From contig NZ_JAIQZK010000005.1 of NCBI RefSeq assembly GCF_020075545.1, forward strand, positions 186,001 to 250,000: DNA of 64,000 bases, in the 5' to 3' direction. Below are positions 45,514-55,172 of this stretch, in pieces; positions within the stretch are counted from its first letter, which is position 1; each line of letters starts with the position of its first letter. This DNA is from Nocardioides sp. TRM66260-LWL (GTDB lineage Bacteria > Actinomycetota > Actinomycetes > Propionibacteriales > Nocardioidaceae). Position numbers and translations under genes: made by a program. The notes under the pieces were generated by a model. That model was not told the origin of the DNA and did no database searches. It worked only from the letters and a program-made list of their open reading frames with translations.

Positions 45514-46663
45514 GCGTCACCGTCCCGTCCGCCACGGTGTAGCGGACGCCGGCGAGCGCGGGCGGCACGTCCTCGGGCACGGCGGCCGTGACGAGCACCT
45601 GCTCGGCCCCGGCGACCAGCTCGGCGAGCTGCGCGCGGCGCCCGGTGTCGAGCTCGGCGAAGACGTCGTCGAGCACCAGGATCGGGTCGTCGCCGTCGGC
45701 CCGCAGCAGCTCGTAGGACGCCAGCCGCAGCGCCAGCGCGAACGACCAGGACTCGCCGTGACTGGCGTACCCCTTGACCGGCAGCCGGGTCGAGCCGTCC
45801 GCGTCGCCGTGGCCCAGGGAGAGCAGCAGCTCGTCGCGGTGCGGGCCGACGAGGGAGACGCCGCGGTCGAGCTCGTCGCGGCGTCGCTCCTCGATGCCGG
45901 CGAGGATCGCCTCGGCCAGCGTCGACGCGGTGCGCTGCTCCCGATCGTCCGGCACGCCGACGGAGGCGCGGTACTCGATCGCGGCGTCGTCGCGCCGGGC
46001 CCCGCGTGCCACGGCCTCGTAGGCGGTGCCGACGAAGGGACGCAGGTCGTCGACGAGCCGCAGCCGGTGCGCCAGCAGCTCGCCGCCGACCCGGGCCAGG
46101 CTCTCGTCCCAGACCCCGAGCGTGGCCAGGGCGCCCTCGCCGCCGCGACGGGCCGCGCCGGCGGTCTTGAGCAGGGTGTTGCGCTGGCGCAGGATCCGCT
46201 CGTAGTCGGCCCGGGCGCCGGCCAGCCGCGGGATGCGCAGCACCAGCAGGTCGTCGAGGAAGCGTCGCCGGTCGGACGGGTCTCCCTTGACCAGCGTCAG
46301 GTCGTCCGGGGCGAAGACGACCGTGCGCACGAGGCCGACGAGGTCGCGCACCTTCGGCAGCGGCGAGCGGTTGATGCGACCGCGGTTGGCCCGACCGGGG
46401 TTGATCTCGACCTCGAGCACCGCCGTGCGTCCGTCCTTCACCACCGCGGCCCGGACGACGGCCTGCGGCGCGCCCGACCGCACCAGCGGCGCGTCGGTCG
46501 CGACGCGGTGCGAGGAGAGCCGTGAGAGGTAGTCGATCGCCTCGACCAGGTTCGTCTTCCCCTGGCCGTTGCGACCGACGAACGCCGTGACGCCCGGCTC
46601 CAGCGCCACGTCGACCGCGCCGTAGCTGCGGAAGTCGTGCAGCGTCAGGTGCGAGACGTGCAT
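45503..46663 (-). CDS. recF: DNA replication and repair protein RecF
   Basis: 386 residues from ATG 46663. SMC-like ATPase: Walker [11 protein letters not shown] (30-39), signature block [20 protein letters not shown] and Walker [14 protein letters not shown] near the C-terminus. Loads RecA with RecO and RecR at gaps. Order dnaN-gnd-recF-DUF721-gyrB follows Streptomyces. Confidence 0.96.
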   Translation of the reverse strand: MHVSHLTLHDFRSYGAVDVALEPGVTAFVGRNGQGKTNLVEAIDYLSRLSSHRVATDAPLVRSGAPQAVVRAAVVKDGRTAVLEVEINPGRANRGRINRSPLPKVRDLVGLVRTVVFAPDDLTLVKGDPSDRRRFLDDLLVLRIPRLAGARADYERILRQRNTLLKTAGAARRGGEGALATLGVWDESLARVGGELLAHRLRLVDDLRPFVGTAYEAVARGARRDDAAIEYRASVGVPDDREQRTASTLAEAILAGIEERRRDELDRGVSLVGPHRDELLLSLGHGDADGSTRLPVKGYASHGESWSFALALRLASYELLRADGDDPILVLDDVFAELDTGRRAQLAELVAGAEQVLVTAAVPEDVPPALAGVRYTVADGTVTRDA

Positions 46664-46706
46664 GGGCGGATCCGGTCGGGGGTCGGGACGGGACGGGCGG
46701 GAGCGA

Positions 46707-47606
46707 TCAGGACGCGTCGCCGCCGGCCGGCGGGCCGGCGTGCACGGCGTGACCGCCGAACTGGTTGCGCATCGCCGCGATCGCCTTCATCGCCGGGCTG
46801 TCGTCCTGGCGGGAGGTGAAGCGGGCGAAGAGCGAGGCCGCGATGACGTGCATCGGCACGGCGTGGTCGATGGCCGCCTCGACGGTCCACCGGCCCTCGC
46901 CGGAGTCGTCGGCGTAGCCGCGCAGGGCGTCGAGGTGGGCGTCCTCGTCGAGCGCGTTGACCAGGAGGTCGAGCAGCCAGGAGCGGATGACCGTGCCCTG
47001 GCGCCAGGAGCCGAACACCTCGGGCACGTTCTCGACGAGGTCGGTGGCCTCGAGCAGCTCCCAGCCCTCGGCGTAGGCCTGCATCATCGCGTACTCGATG
47101 CCGTTGTGGACCATCTTGGCGAAGTGGCCCGCGCCCGGCTTGGAGCCGGCGTGGACGAAGCCGCCGTCGGCCGGCTTGAGCGCGTCGAGGGCGGGCTGGA
47201 CGAGCGCGATCTGCTCGGCCGGGCCGCCGACCATGAGCGCGTAGCCGTTCTGCAGGCCCCACACGCCGCCGGAGACGCCGCAGTCGACGAAGCCGATGCC
47301 GCGCTGCGCGAGCTGCTCGGCGTGGGCGGCGTCGTCGGTGTACTTGGAGTTGCCGCCGTCGACGACCAGGTCGCCCTCGGAGAGCAGGTCGGCGAGCTCG
47401 TCGATCGTCTGGTGGGTCGGATCGCCGGCGGGGACCATCACCCACACGACGCGGGGCGCCGGGAGCGCCTCGACGAGCGCGGCGAGCGAGTCGACGTCCG
47501 CCAGGTCGGGGTTGCGGTCGAAGCCGACCACGGTGTGCCCGGCCTGACGCAGCCGGGTGCGCATGTTGCCGCCCATCTTGCCGAGACCGACGAGTCCGAT
47601 GTCCAC
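46707..47606 (-). CDS. gnd: 6-phosphogluconate dehydrogenase, decarboxylating (short form)
   Basis: 299 residues from GTG 47606, with AGGAGGAG upstream. Rossmann [12 protein letters not shown] (4-15), substrate-binding [13 protein letters not shown] and catalytic [13 protein letters not shown]. The ~300-residue length is that of the GndA/YqeC branch rather than the 470-residue dimeric enzyme. Produces ribulose 5-phosphate and reduced cofactor. A metabolic gene between dnaN and recF is typical of Streptomyces and Nocardioides. Confidence 0.95.
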   Translation of the reverse strand: MDIGLVGLGKMGGNMRTRLRQAGHTVVGFDRNPDLADVDSLAALVEALPAPRVVWVMVPAGDPTHQTIDELADLLSEGDLVVDGGNSKYTDDAAHAEQLAQRGIGFVDCGVSGGVWGLQNGYALMVGGPAEQIALVQPALDALKPADGGFVHAGSKPGAGHFAKMVHNGIEYAMMQAYAEGWELLEATDLVENVPEVFGSWRQGTVIRSWLLDLLVNALDEDAHLDALRGYADDSGEGRWTVEAAIDHAVPMHVIAASLFARFTSRQDDSPAMKAIAAMRNQFGGHAVHAGPPAGGDAS

Positions 47607-47733
47607 GTGTCACTCCTCCTGCGCTGGGCGGGGCCCGCTGATGTCTGCTGGGTGCCGGTGTCCGGCGGCGGCGACGCTACTCGCGTGAGATGACGTCGGT
47701 GAGACCCGGACGGGTCGGCCGGGTCACGGGGCG

Positions 47734-48870
47734 TCAGGACAGCAGGCGGCGCGGCATCAGCAGGTACCGGAAGCCGGCGTCCTGCCCGTCGTCGCGGTGG
47801 CCGCTGAGCACCACCGGCTTGGACGCCTGGGTGAAGGCCAGCTCGACGCTGCCCTCGTCGATCGCGCCGAGGCCGTCGAGCAGGAACTGCGGGTTGAAGC
47901 CGGTGGTGAGGTCGTCGCCGGAGATGCTCGCCTCGATCGACTCCGAGGCCTGGGCCTCGTCGCCGGAGCCGGCGTCGAGGGTCAGGACGCCGTCGGCGAA
48001 CGCGAGCTGCACCGCGGTGTTGCGCTCGGCCACCAGCGCGACGCGCTTGACCGACTCGACCAGCGCGGCCTTGTCGACCGTCGCGATCGTGAGGTGCTCG
48101 GCGGGGAAGAGGCTGCGGACCTTCGGGAACTCGCCGTCGAGGAGGCGGGTCGTGGTGCGGCGGACGCCGCCGGGAGCCGCGCCCTCGAAGCCGATGATGC
48201 CCTCGCCCTGACCACCGGCCGAGAGCGCGATCGTCACCTCTCCGCTGCCGGCCAGCGCCTTGGCGGTGTCGCCGAGCACCTTGGCCGGGATGAGCGCGGC
48301 GAGGGTGAGGTCGGGGGTGCGCGGGCTCCAGGTGATCTCGCGCTGGCTGAGGCGGAAGCGGTCGGTGGCGAGCAGCGAGATCGTGTCGCCGTCGATCTCC
48401 AGGCGGACGCCGGTGAGCACCGGCAGCATGTCGTCGCGGCCGGCGGCGGTGACGGCCTGGCTCACCGCGTGGGCGAACACCTCGCCGTCGACCGTGCCGG
48501 TGGCGCCCGGCATGTCGGGCAGCGTCGGGTAGTCGGAGACCGGCATCGTCTGGAGGCTGAAGCGCGCCGAGCCGCAGGTCAGCGACACGCGGGCGCCGTC
48601 GAGGACCATGTCGACCGGCTTGGCCGGGAGGCTGCGGCAGATGTCGGCGAGCAGGCGTCCACTGACCAGCACCGTGCCGGGCGTGGTGACCTCGGCGGTG
48701 AGCGTGGCGCGCGCGGAGGTCTCGTAGTCGAAGGTCGACAGCACCAGGCCCTCGTCGCCCGCGGTGATCAGCAGGCCGGCCAGGACGGGGTTGCTCGGGC
48801 GGGCGGGGAGGCTGCGCGCGGCCCAGGCGACGGCGTCGGCCAGCACGTCGCGTTCGACGCGGAACTTCAC
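47734..48870 (-). CDS. dnaN: DNA polymerase III beta sliding clamp
   Basis: 378 residues from GTG 48870 (VKFRVERDVLADAV is the usual clamp start); an earlier ATG would translate the origin region. Three clamp domains with LLADICRSLPAKPV, TDRFRLSQREITW and C-terminal GFRYLLMPRRL, the last forming the partner-binding pocket. Dimer encircles DNA. Preceded by the 396-bp dnaA-dnaN gap. Confidence 0.97.
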   Translation of the reverse strand: MKFRVERDVLADAVAWAARSLPARPSNPVLAGLLITAGDEGLVLSTFDYETSARATLTAEVTTPGTVLVSGRLLADICRSLPAKPVDMVLDGARVSLTCGSARFSLQTMPVSDYPTLPDMPGATGTVDGEVFAHAVSQAVTAAGRDDMLPVLTGVRLEIDGDTISLLATDRFRLSQREITWSPRTPDLTLAALIPAKVLGDTAKALAGSGEVTIALSAGGQGEGIIGFEGAAPGGVRRTTTRLLDGEFPKVRSLFPAEHLTIATVDKAALVESVKRVALVAERNTAVQLAFADGVLTLDAGSGDEAQASESIEASISGDDLTTGFNPQFLLDGLGAIDEGSVELAFTQASKPVVLSGHRDDGQDAGFRYLLMPRRLLS

Positions 48871-49266
48871 AGGAGCGGTCCTTCGACGTGAGAGCGGGTG
48901 GGTGCCGAATCCTGCCATGCGCGTCGGGACCGTGCGAGGGGCGGGCGCTGGTGGTCCCGCTGCGAGGGGCGCCGCTTGCTCGACTCGGTGGGCGTCATCC
49001 CCAGGGAGGGGCCCGGGTGGTGGAGGTGGAGGACCTGGTGCGTGTGGAGGTCCATGGTCGTCATAGCGTCTGTGGACTCTGTGGACGAATGACGTCATCG
49101 CAGGTCGTGCGGCGCGATCGCCGTGCACAGCCGGGTGTGCACGGGATGTGGGCGACCCGACCCCGGGTGTGGGCCTCGACGCGGCCGTGTGGGCTCGGCG
49201 CCGGGGGCGTCACAGATCCTCCCCGTGTAGTTCGCACCTCGAGGAGGGCGTCGTCCACAGGGCGAC
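48871..49266. other. oriC: dnaA-dnaN intergenic region, candidate oriC
   Basis: 396 bp with no gene. TGTGGACTC (49071-49079) and TGTGGACGA (49080-49088) are adjacent boxes on one strand and TCGTCCACA (49251-49259) lies near the dnaA stop, each within one or two bases of TTGTCCACA. GTGCACA and TGTGCAC form a dyad near 49122-49140. This is where Streptomyces and Mycobacterium have oriC. No strongly AT-rich unwinding element stands out. Confidence 0.6.
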
Positions 49267-50733
49267 TCAGGCCTGGCGGGCCTGCATCTTGACGCGGTTG
49301 GTCAGCTCGGAGACCTGGTTGAAGACCGCGCGTCGCTCGGCGAGCAGCTGGTTGATCTTCCGGTCGGCGTACATGACGGTGGTGTGGTCTCGGTTGCCGA
49401 ACTGCGCACCGATCTTCGGCAGCGACAGGTCGGTCAGCTCGCGGCACAGGTACATGGCGATCTGGCGGGCCATCACCAGGTGGCGCCCGCGGCTCGGCCC
49501 GGTGAGCTCCTCGATCGAGAGCCCGAAGTAGGCGGCCGTCTGGGCGATGATCAGCCCGGCGGTGATCTCGGGCTCGCCGCCCTCGGGGATCAGGTCCTTC
49601 AGCACGATCTCGGCGAGGGTCATGTCGACCTCCTGCCGGTTGAGGGCGGCGAAGGCGGTGACGCGGATGAGCGCGCCCTCGAGCTCGCGGATGTTGGTGT
49701 GGATCTTCGAGGCGATGAACTCGAGCACGTCCGGCGGCGCGGTGAGCCGGTCCATCGCCGCCTTCTTGCGCAGGATCGCGATGCGGGTCTCGAGGTCGGG
49801 CGGCTGGACGTCGGTGATCAGGCCCCACTCGAACCGGTTGCGCAGTCGGTCCTCGAGCGCCTCGAGGCGCTTGGGCGCGCGGTCGGAGGTGAGCACGATC
49901 TGCTTGTTCGCGTTGTGGAGCGTGTTGAAGGTGTGGAAGAACTCCTCCTGCGTCTGGGTCTTCCCCTCCAGGAACTGGATGTCGTCGATCAGCAGCACGT
50001 CGACGTCGCGGTACCGGCGCTTGAAGCGGTCCTGCCGGTCGTCGCGGATGGCGTTGATGAACTCGTTGGTGAACTCCTCGCTCGAGACGTAGCGCACGGC
50101 CGCGCCGGAGTAGAGCGAGCGGACGTAGTGGCCGATGGCGTGGAGCAGGTGGGTCTTGCCGAGTCCGGAGTCGCCGTAGACGAGCAGCGGGTTGTAGGCC
50201 TTGCCCGGCGCCTCGGCGACGGCCACGGCGGCCGCGTGCGGGAAGCGGTTGGAGGAGCCGATGACGAAGGTCTCGAAGGTGTACTTCGGGTTGAGGCGGG
50301 TCTCGGGGGCGCCTGCGGCGCGGACGGGCGCCACCGGGTCGTCAGATCGATATGTCGACAAGTCGTCCTGAATCGGCTGCGGCCAGGACGTGGGGGCCTC
50401 TGCGCGGGCGTCCTCGACGGGGTCGGGCACGGCGCTGACGGCCGGTCGCGGCGGCGTGGCGTCGACCTCGAGCTCGGGGTTGACCGTGACGGCGATGCGG
50501 ATCTCGCGGCCGAAGCGCTCGCTCAGCGCGTTCTCGAGCTGACCCCGCAGGCGTCCCTCGAGCTGGCCCCGGGTGAAGTCGTCCGGCACCGCGACGATGG
50601 CGGTGTTGCCGTGGAGGGTGACCGGCTCGCTGTTGCGCACCCAGGCGGCCTGGTGCGGCTGGAGCTCGCCGAGGACGTCGCGCCAGGTGCGGTGCAGGCG
50701 GGCGTCGTCGCCTTGCTCCCGTACGTCGTCCAT
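49267..50733 (-). CDS. dnaA: Chromosomal replication initiator DnaA
   Basis: 488 residues from ATG 50733 with GGAGGG upstream. Domain I 10-90, variable linker 90-145, AAA+ domain with [17 protein letters not shown], Walker [10 protein letters not shown] (187-195), Walker [14 protein letters not shown], then domain IV with the DNA-binding signature [19 protein letters not shown] and [11 protein letters not shown]. Opens the origin. Transcribed away from rpmH. Confidence 0.98.
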   Translation of the reverse strand: MDDVREQGDDARLHRTWRDVLGELQPHQAAWVRNSEPVTLHGNTAIVAVPDDFTRGQLEGRLRGQLENALSERFGREIRIAVTVNPELEVDATPPRPAVSAVPDPVEDARAEAPTSWPQPIQDDLSTYRSDDPVAPVRAAGAPETRLNPKYTFETFVIGSSNRFPHAAAVAVAEAPGKAYNPLLVYGDSGLGKTHLLHAIGHYVRSLYSGAAVRYVSSEEFTNEFINAIRDDRQDRFKRRYRDVDVLLIDDIQFLEGKTQTQEEFFHTFNTLHNANKQIVLTSDRAPKRLEALEDRLRNRFEWGLITDVQPPDLETRIAILRKKAAMDRLTAPPDVLEFIASKIHTNIRELEGALIRVTAFAALNRQEVDMTLAEIVLKDLIPEGGEPEITAGLIIAQTAAYFGLSIEELTGPSRGRHLVMARQIAMYLCRELTDLSLPKIGAQFGNRDHTTVMYADRKINQLLAERRAVFNQVSELTNRVKMQARQA

Positions 50734-51190
50734 GCCGCTGTCCCTCCGTCCGCGACGACCGGCGCCGTCGCACGTCCACAGTATTTTCCACAGGTTGTGC
50801 ATCGACCGCCCGGGGGTCGGGGTGCGCGACCGCCGGCGTCGGACCGGACCGCACTCACCACCGCGTTCGTGCAGGTCATGTGCACAGTTCCCGGATCAAG
50901 GCGCTCGGAGTGCCGGCGATGCGGGGTCTCCTTCGACCGCGCCTCGCCGCCCCGGGAGGAGCCCCGAAGGTAGTCGGCGCGACCTCGCACCGGCAAGGAT
51001 TCATCCACAGGCGCGGCGGCGGTGGGATGGACGGGCGTCGCGCCGGTTTGACCCCCCTTCGCGCGGACGCGTACCGTTTCGTGGTCACCGGTGCGACCGG
51101 TGCCGCATGTCCATGCCGGGAGCGGCGTGGGTGGGCGGTGCCAGCCGAACGGCCATCGCAGAACCACTTCCCATCGAAAGAGGCACGCTC
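50734..51190. other. dnaA-rpmH intergenic region: divergent promoters and DnaA-box-like sites
   Basis: 457 bp with no gene. ACGTCCACA (50772-50780) and TTTTCCACA (50784-50792) sit close to the dnaA start beside the locally AT-rich GTATTTT, and TCATCCACA lies at 51000-51009. Suits dnaA autoregulation and may add to origin function. The right end holds the rpmH promoter. Confidence 0.6.
51048..51077 (+). promoter_or_regulatory. Probable housekeeping promoter of rpmH
   Basis: TTGACC (51048-51053) and TACCGT (51072-51077) with an 18-bp spacer match actinobacterial sigma-70-type hexamers. The rpmH start lies 113 bp downstream, a normal leader length for this gene. Confidence 0.7.
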
Positions 51191-51328
51191 GTGAGCAAGC
51201 GCACCTACCAGCCCAACAACCGTCGCCGTCACAAGGTGCACGGCTTCCGCCTGCGCATGCGCACCCGCGCCGGGCGCGCGATCCTCTCGGACCGCCGCCG
51301 CAAGGGTCGCAAGAGCCTCGCCGTCTGA
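51191..51328 (+). CDS. rpmH: Ribosomal protein bL34
   Basis: 45 residues from GTG 51191 with GAAAGAGG upstream. The bL34 sequence [19 protein letters not shown] and the terminal RRRKGRKSL are complete. First gene of the rightward operon, 9 bp before rnpA. Confidence 0.97.
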   Translation: MSKRTYQPNNRRRHKVHGFRLRMRTRAGRAILSDRRRKGRKSLAV

Positions 51329-51337
51329 TCGACGCGC

Positions 51338-51664
51338 GTGCTGCCGTCGCAGCACCGGCTGCGTGATCCCCAGGACTTCCGGCTCGCCACCCGTCGAGGG
51401 CGGCGAGCCGGGTCTGCTTCGGTGGTCGTGCATGCGCTCGAGGGCGCAGCGCCGGTGCGCGTCGGCTTCGTCGTGAGCAAGGGAGTCGGCAACGCCGTGG
51501 TCCGCAACCGGGTCAAGCGTCGTCTTCGCGCGCTCGTGGCCGAGCGCTTGGCGCACCTCGACGGCTCGATCGTCGTCGTGCGGGCCCAGCCGGCCGCCGC
51601 GACGTCCTCCTCGGCGCAACTCGGCGCCGACCTCGATCGTTGTCTCCAGCGGGTGTGCCCGTGA
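51338..51664 (+). CDS. rnpA: Ribonuclease P protein component
   Basis: 108 residues from GTG 51338. RnpA signature [18 protein letters not shown] binds the RNase P RNA; FxxRxxRRGR-like [12 protein letters not shown] precedes it. Needed for tRNA 5' maturation. Overlaps yidD by GTGA. Confidence 0.95.
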   Translation: MLPSQHRLRDPQDFRLATRRGRRAGSASVVVHALEGAAPVRVGFVVSKGVGNAVVRNRVKRRLRALVAERLAHLDGSIVVVRAQPAAATSSSAQLGADLDRCLQRVCP

Positions 51665-51897
51665 GACTCCTCCTGATCGCGCTGCTGCGTGCGTACCGTG
51701 CGCTCATCAGCCCGCTCTACGGCCAGGTCTGCCGGTACCACCCCTCCTGCTCGGCCTACGCCCTCGAGGCGGTGCAGGTGCACGGCTCGCTGCGCGGCAG
51801 CTGGCTCGCGCTGCGGCGGCTCGGCCGCTGTCATCCGTGGGCGGCCGGGGGCTACGACCCCGTGCCGCACTCCCCCGCAACCCGAGAAGGAGTCTGA
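51661..51897 (+). CDS. yidD: Membrane protein insertion efficiency factor YidD
   Basis: 78 residues from GTG 51661. Amphipathic N-terminal helix and the family signature [20 protein letters not shown] with [15 protein letters not shown]. Three Cys are conserved in the family. Assists YidC-dependent insertion; yidC starts 3 bp after its stop. Confidence 0.95.
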   Translation: MRLLLIALLRAYRALISPLYGQVCRYHPSCSAYALEAVQVHGSLRGSWLALRRLGRCHPWAAGGYDPVPHSPATREGV

Positions 51898-51900
51898 CCG

Positions 51901-52887
51901 GTGGGTTTCATCGGAGACATCGGCGGCTTCATCGCCACCCCGCTCTACTACGCGATCTCGGCCGTCCTGCTGGCCTGGCACGAGCTGTTCACGCTCGTCG
52001 GGCTCGACCCGGACGGCGGCTCGGCCTGGGCGCTGTCGATCATCGGCCTGACGCTGACCATCCGCGCGCTGCTGATCCCGCTGTTCGTCAAGCAGATCAA
52101 GTCCAGCCGCAACATGCAGCTCATCCAGCCTCAGGTGCGCGAGCTGCAGAAGAAGTACGGCCACGACCGCGAGCGTCTCGCCCAGGAGACGATGAAGCTG
52201 TACAAGGACTCGGGCACCAACCCGTTCGCGTCCTGCCTGCCGATCCTCCTGCAGATGCCGATCTTCTTCACGCTGTTCCGGCTGCTCGACCAGGCGGCGA
52301 AGAACAACACCGCGCATGGCTTCCTGACCGTCGACCTCGCGCGGTCCTTCGGTCAGAGCCGGATCTTCGGCAACATCCCGATCTCGGAGAGCTTCTGGGC
52401 GGCGCGGACGTGGGGCCCGACGCCGGATGGGCTCGTCATGGTGCTGGCGCTGATCCTGGTGCTGTCGATGACGGCGACCACCTTCCTCACCCAGCGTCAG
52501 CTGATGGCCAAGAACATGCCGGCCGACGCGCTGAGCGGCCCGTACGCGCAGCAGCAGAAGATGCTGCTCTACGTCTTGCCCGTGGCCTTCGGCCTCGGCG
52601 GCGTGGCGTTCCCCGTGGGCGTGCTCCTGTACTGGACCACCAGCAACATCTGGACGATGGGCCAGCAGTTCTACGTGATCCGCAACAACCCCGCTCCCGG
52701 CACCCCGGCGGCCGCGGCGAAGGCCGAGCGCGACCGGGCGAAGGCCCGCAAGCACGGCGCGGTCGTCGAGGAGGCGACTGAGTCGGTGCCGGAGCCGCCG
52801 CGCCCGGCCACACGTCAGCAGCCGAAGCGGATGACCAAGCAGCAGCGCAAGGGGTCCGCCCCGCCGAACAAGGGAGGTCGCAAGTGA
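51901..52887 (+). CDS. yidC: Membrane protein insertase YidC
   Basis: 328 residues from GTG 51901. Five TM segments; IKSSRNMQLIQPQVRELQKK and NPFASCLPILLQMPIFFTLF are the conserved coiled region and TM2 entry. The hydrophilic groove Arg is probably in LLIPLFVKQIKSSR or nearby. C-terminal basic tail (TRQQPKRMTKQQRKG) may contact the ribosome. Confidence 0.95.
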   Translation: MGFIGDIGGFIATPLYYAISAVLLAWHELFTLVGLDPDGGSAWALSIIGLTLTIRALLIPLFVKQIKSSRNMQLIQPQVRELQKKYGHDRERLAQETMKLYKDSGTNPFASCLPILLQMPIFFTLFRLLDQAAKNNTAHGFLTVDLARSFGQSRIFGNIPISESFWAARTWGPTPDGLVMVLALILVLSMTATTFLTQRQLMAKNMPADALSGPYAQQQKMLLYVLPVAFGLGGVAFPVGVLLYWTTSNIWTMGQQFYVIRNNPAPGTPAAAAKAERDRAKARKHGAVVEEATESVPEPPRPATRQQPKRMTKQQRKGSAPPNKGGRK

Positions 52888-53372
52888 CCGAGGAGACCAC
52901 GGCGCCCGGAGGGCGTCTCCAGCAGCTCGAGCGGGAGGGTGACGTCGCCGCCGACTACCTCGAGGAGCTGCTCGACATCGCCGACCTCGACGGCGATCTC
53001 GACATCGATGTCGACGGCGACCGTGCGGCGGTCTCGATCGTCGGTGCCGACCTGCAGCACCTCGTGGGCTCGGACGGCGTCGTCCTCGACGCCCTCCAGG
53101 AGCTCACCCGGCTGGCGGTCTACCGGGAGACCGGTGAGCGGTCGCGGCTGATGCTCGACGTGTCGGGCTTCCGTGCCAAGCGACGCGAGGAGCTCGCGGC
53201 GATCGCGGCCGACGCCGTGTCTCGGGCGCGGGAGTCCGGTCAGGCGGTGCGCCTCGACCCGATGTCGCCGTTCGAGCGCAAGGTCGTGCACGACGCCGTG
53301 GCGGAGGCCGGTCTGAGCTCGGAGTCCGAGGGCGTCGAGCCCCGTCGCTTCGTGGTGGTCCTCCCGGAGTGA
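52884..53372 (+). CDS. jag: RNA-binding protein Jag/KhpB (KH + R3H)
   Basis: 162 residues from GTG 52884 (GTGA overlap). KH-like domain with VGADLQHLVGSDGVVLDALQ and R3H domain with DPMSPFERKVVHDAV. The N-terminal Jag-N domain of firmicute proteins is absent, as usual in actinobacteria. RNA chaperone-type role. Confidence 0.92.
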   Translation: MTEETTAPGGRLQQLEREGDVAADYLEELLDIADLDGDLDIDVDGDRAAVSIVGADLQHLVGSDGVVLDALQELTRLAVYRETGERSRLMLDVSGFRAKRREELAAIAADAVSRARESGQAVRLDPMSPFERKVVHDAVAEAGLSSESEGVEPRRFVVVLPE

Positions 53373-54079
53373 CCGATCCCGAGGTTTCACGTGAAACACC
53401 CGTCGTGCCGGAAGTGGCACGGCGGGTGTTCGCTGTTGAACGGCTCTCGCTGATGGAGGCCTACGCGTCCCGGCTGGCTGACGACGGCGTGGTCCGGGGG
53501 CTGATCGGCCCGCGTGAGGTGCCGCGGCTCTGGGATCGGCATCTCGTCAACTGTGGCCTGCTGCACCGGTCGATCGGATCTGGCGCGTCCGTCGCGGACG
53601 TCGGCACCGGCGCGGGGCTGCCCGGTCTCGTCCTCGGCATCGCGCGGCCTGATCTCGAGGTCACGTTGATCGAGCCGCTGCTGCGCCGGACCACCTTCCT
53701 CGAGGAGGTCGTCGCGGAGCTCGGGCTGGACAACGTCGAGGTGCACCGGGGGCGGGCCGACAGCCTGCACGGCCGTCGTCGCTTCGATGTCGTCACATCG
53801 CGGGCGGTGGCGCCTCTCGAGCGTCTGGCGGACTGGTGCATGCCGCTCGTCGCAGGCGAGGGCCGGATGCTCGCTCTCAAGGGCTCGTCCGCGGAGAGCG
53901 AGGTGGCCTCGTGTGCGGCGGTGCTGGGGCGCAAGGGCTCGGCGAAGCCAGAGGTGGAGACGATCGAGGAGGCCGGGGCGGAGTCGATCACCGTGGTCTC
54001 AGTTCGGTGGGCGAGCCGGACGGCGATAGTGTGGGGCGCTCGCAGCCGCAGCGGTGCGACCTCCCGTCGTCGGCGCTGA
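53369..54079 (+). CDS. rsmG: 16S rRNA (guanine-527-N7)-methyltransferase
   Basis: 236 residues from GTG 53369. SAM-binding ADVGTGAGLPGLVLGI and the RsmG blocks RLWDRHLVNC and VTSRAVAPLERLADW. Methylates G527; loss gives streptomycin tolerance in known species. Codons 6-10 contain a perfect parS site, translated as VSRET. Confidence 0.95.
   Translation: MTDPEVSRETPVVPEVARRVFAVERLSLMEAYASRLADDGVVRGLIGPREVPRLWDRHLVNCGLLHRSIGSGASVADVGTGAGLPGLVLGIARPDLEVTLIEPLLRRTTFLEEVVAELGLDNVEVHRGRADSLHGRRRFDVVTSRAVAPLERLADWCMPLVAGEGRMLALKGSSAESEVASCAAVLGRKGSAKPEVETIEEAGAESITVVSVRWASRTAIVWGARSRSGATSRRRR
53384..53397. promoter_or_regulatory. parS: parS site inside rsmG
   Basis: GTTTCACGTGAAAC, the canonical ParB-binding palindrome. 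It lies within the first codons of rsmG, about 1.8 kb before parB and 2.6 kb from dnaA. Confidence 0.92.
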
Positions 54080-54122
54080 GGCGAGGGTTTTCCACCGGTC
54101 GTCTCCCGCTCAGATCGGCTGG

Positions 54123-54152
54123 TTGTCCACCGTTCGGTGGTCGTTGTCCACA
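54123..54152 (+). promoter_or_regulatory. DnaA boxes upstream of parA
   Basis: TTGTCCACA at 54144-54152 is a perfect consensus DnaA box; TTGTCCACC at 54123-54131 has one mismatch. Both lie in the rsmG-parA gap just before the parS site, and are better matches than any seen in the dnaA-flanking gaps. Confidence 0.7.
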
Positions 54153-54177
54153 GGCGCACCTCAAGGTGCAGCCCGTT

Positions 54178-54191
54178 GTTTCACGTGAAAC
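54178..54191. promoter_or_regulatory. parS: parS site upstream of parA
   Basis: Second perfect copy of GTTTCACGTGAAAC, ending 15 bp before the parA start and next to its ribosome-binding site. ParB bound here could also regulate parAB. Confidence 0.92.
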
Positions 54192-54206
54192 GAGGAGGTC
54201 CGGACC

Positions 54207-55172
54207 GTGCCCGACGAGGCCAGCCGACCGACGTACCCGATCCGCACTGCCGGCGATCTCGCCGAGCATCCGGCGCCCCTGCACGACGACGAGACTCCTC
54301 TGGCCCGCGCCACCGAGCACAGCCTGCTGGTGCGCGAGGGCGCACGACTGCGGCCCCCGCTGCCGCGGCCCGCGGCCACCCGGATCTTCGTGGTGGCCAA
54401 CCAGAAGGGCGGCGTCGGCAAGACGACGACCACGGTGAACGTCGCCGCAGCTCTCGCCCAGCAGGGACAGCGCGTGCTCGTGATCGACCTGGACCCCCAG
54501 GGCAACGCCTCGACGGCCCTCAACATCGAGCACCGACGCGGAACCCCGTCGACGTACGACGCGCTCGTCGACGGTCAGCCGCTCGTCGAGGTCGCCGTCG
54601 AGTGCCCGGACCTCCCGGGATTGTGGGTCGTCCCGGCGACGATCGACCTCGCGGGCGCCGAGATCGAGCTCGTCAGCGTCGTCGCGCGGGAGGGACGCCT
54701 GCGCAAGGCGATCCTCGGACACCCTCGTGTGGGCGCGGAGGCCGGCGACGAGCGGTTCGACTACGTCCTCATCGACTGCCCGCCGTCCCTCGGCCTGCTC
54801 ACGCTCAACGCGTTGTGCGCCGCAGCGGAGATGATGATCCCGATCCAGGCCGAGTACTACGCCCTCGAGGGCCTCGGTCAGCTCCTCGAGACGGTCGAGA
54901 TGGTCAAGGCGCACCTGAACCCGACCCTCACGGTGTCGACCATCCTGATCACGATGTACGACGCGCGTACGCGGCTGTCCGCCGGCGTGGCGGACGAGGT
55001 GCGCGAGCACTTCGGCGGGCAGGTGCTGAACACGGCCATCCCGCGCTCCGTCCGGGTGTCCGAGGCGCCGTCCTACGCCCAGACCGTGATGACCTACGAT
55101 CCCGGATCGCCCGGCGCGCTCAGCTACCTCGAGGCGGCGCGCGAGATCGCCCACCGAGGAGCCCCCGCATGA
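54207..55172 (+). CDS. parA: Chromosome partitioning ATPase ParA (Soj)
   Basis: 321 residues from GTG 54207 with GAGGAGG upstream. Deviant Walker A KGGVGKTT (67-74), [10 protein letters not shown] and [10 protein letters not shown] (Walker B). A 55-residue N-terminal extension precedes the ATPase. Drives segregation of ParB-parS complexes. Overlaps parB by ATGA. Confidence 0.96.
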   Translation: MPDEASRPTYPIRTAGDLAEHPAPLHDDETPLARATEHSLLVREGARLRPPLPRPAATRIFVVANQKGGVGKTTTTVNVAAALAQQGQRVLVIDLDPQGNASTALNIEHRRGTPSTYDALVDGQPLVEVAVECPDLPGLWVVPATIDLAGAEIELVSVVAREGRLRKAILGHPRVGAEAGDERFDYVLIDCPPSLGLLTLNALCAAAEMMIPIQAEYYALEGLGQLLETVEMVKAHLNPTLTVSTILITMYDARTRLSAGVADEVREHFGGQVLNTAIPRSVRVSEAPSYAQTVMTYDPGSPGALSYLEAAREIAHRGAPA

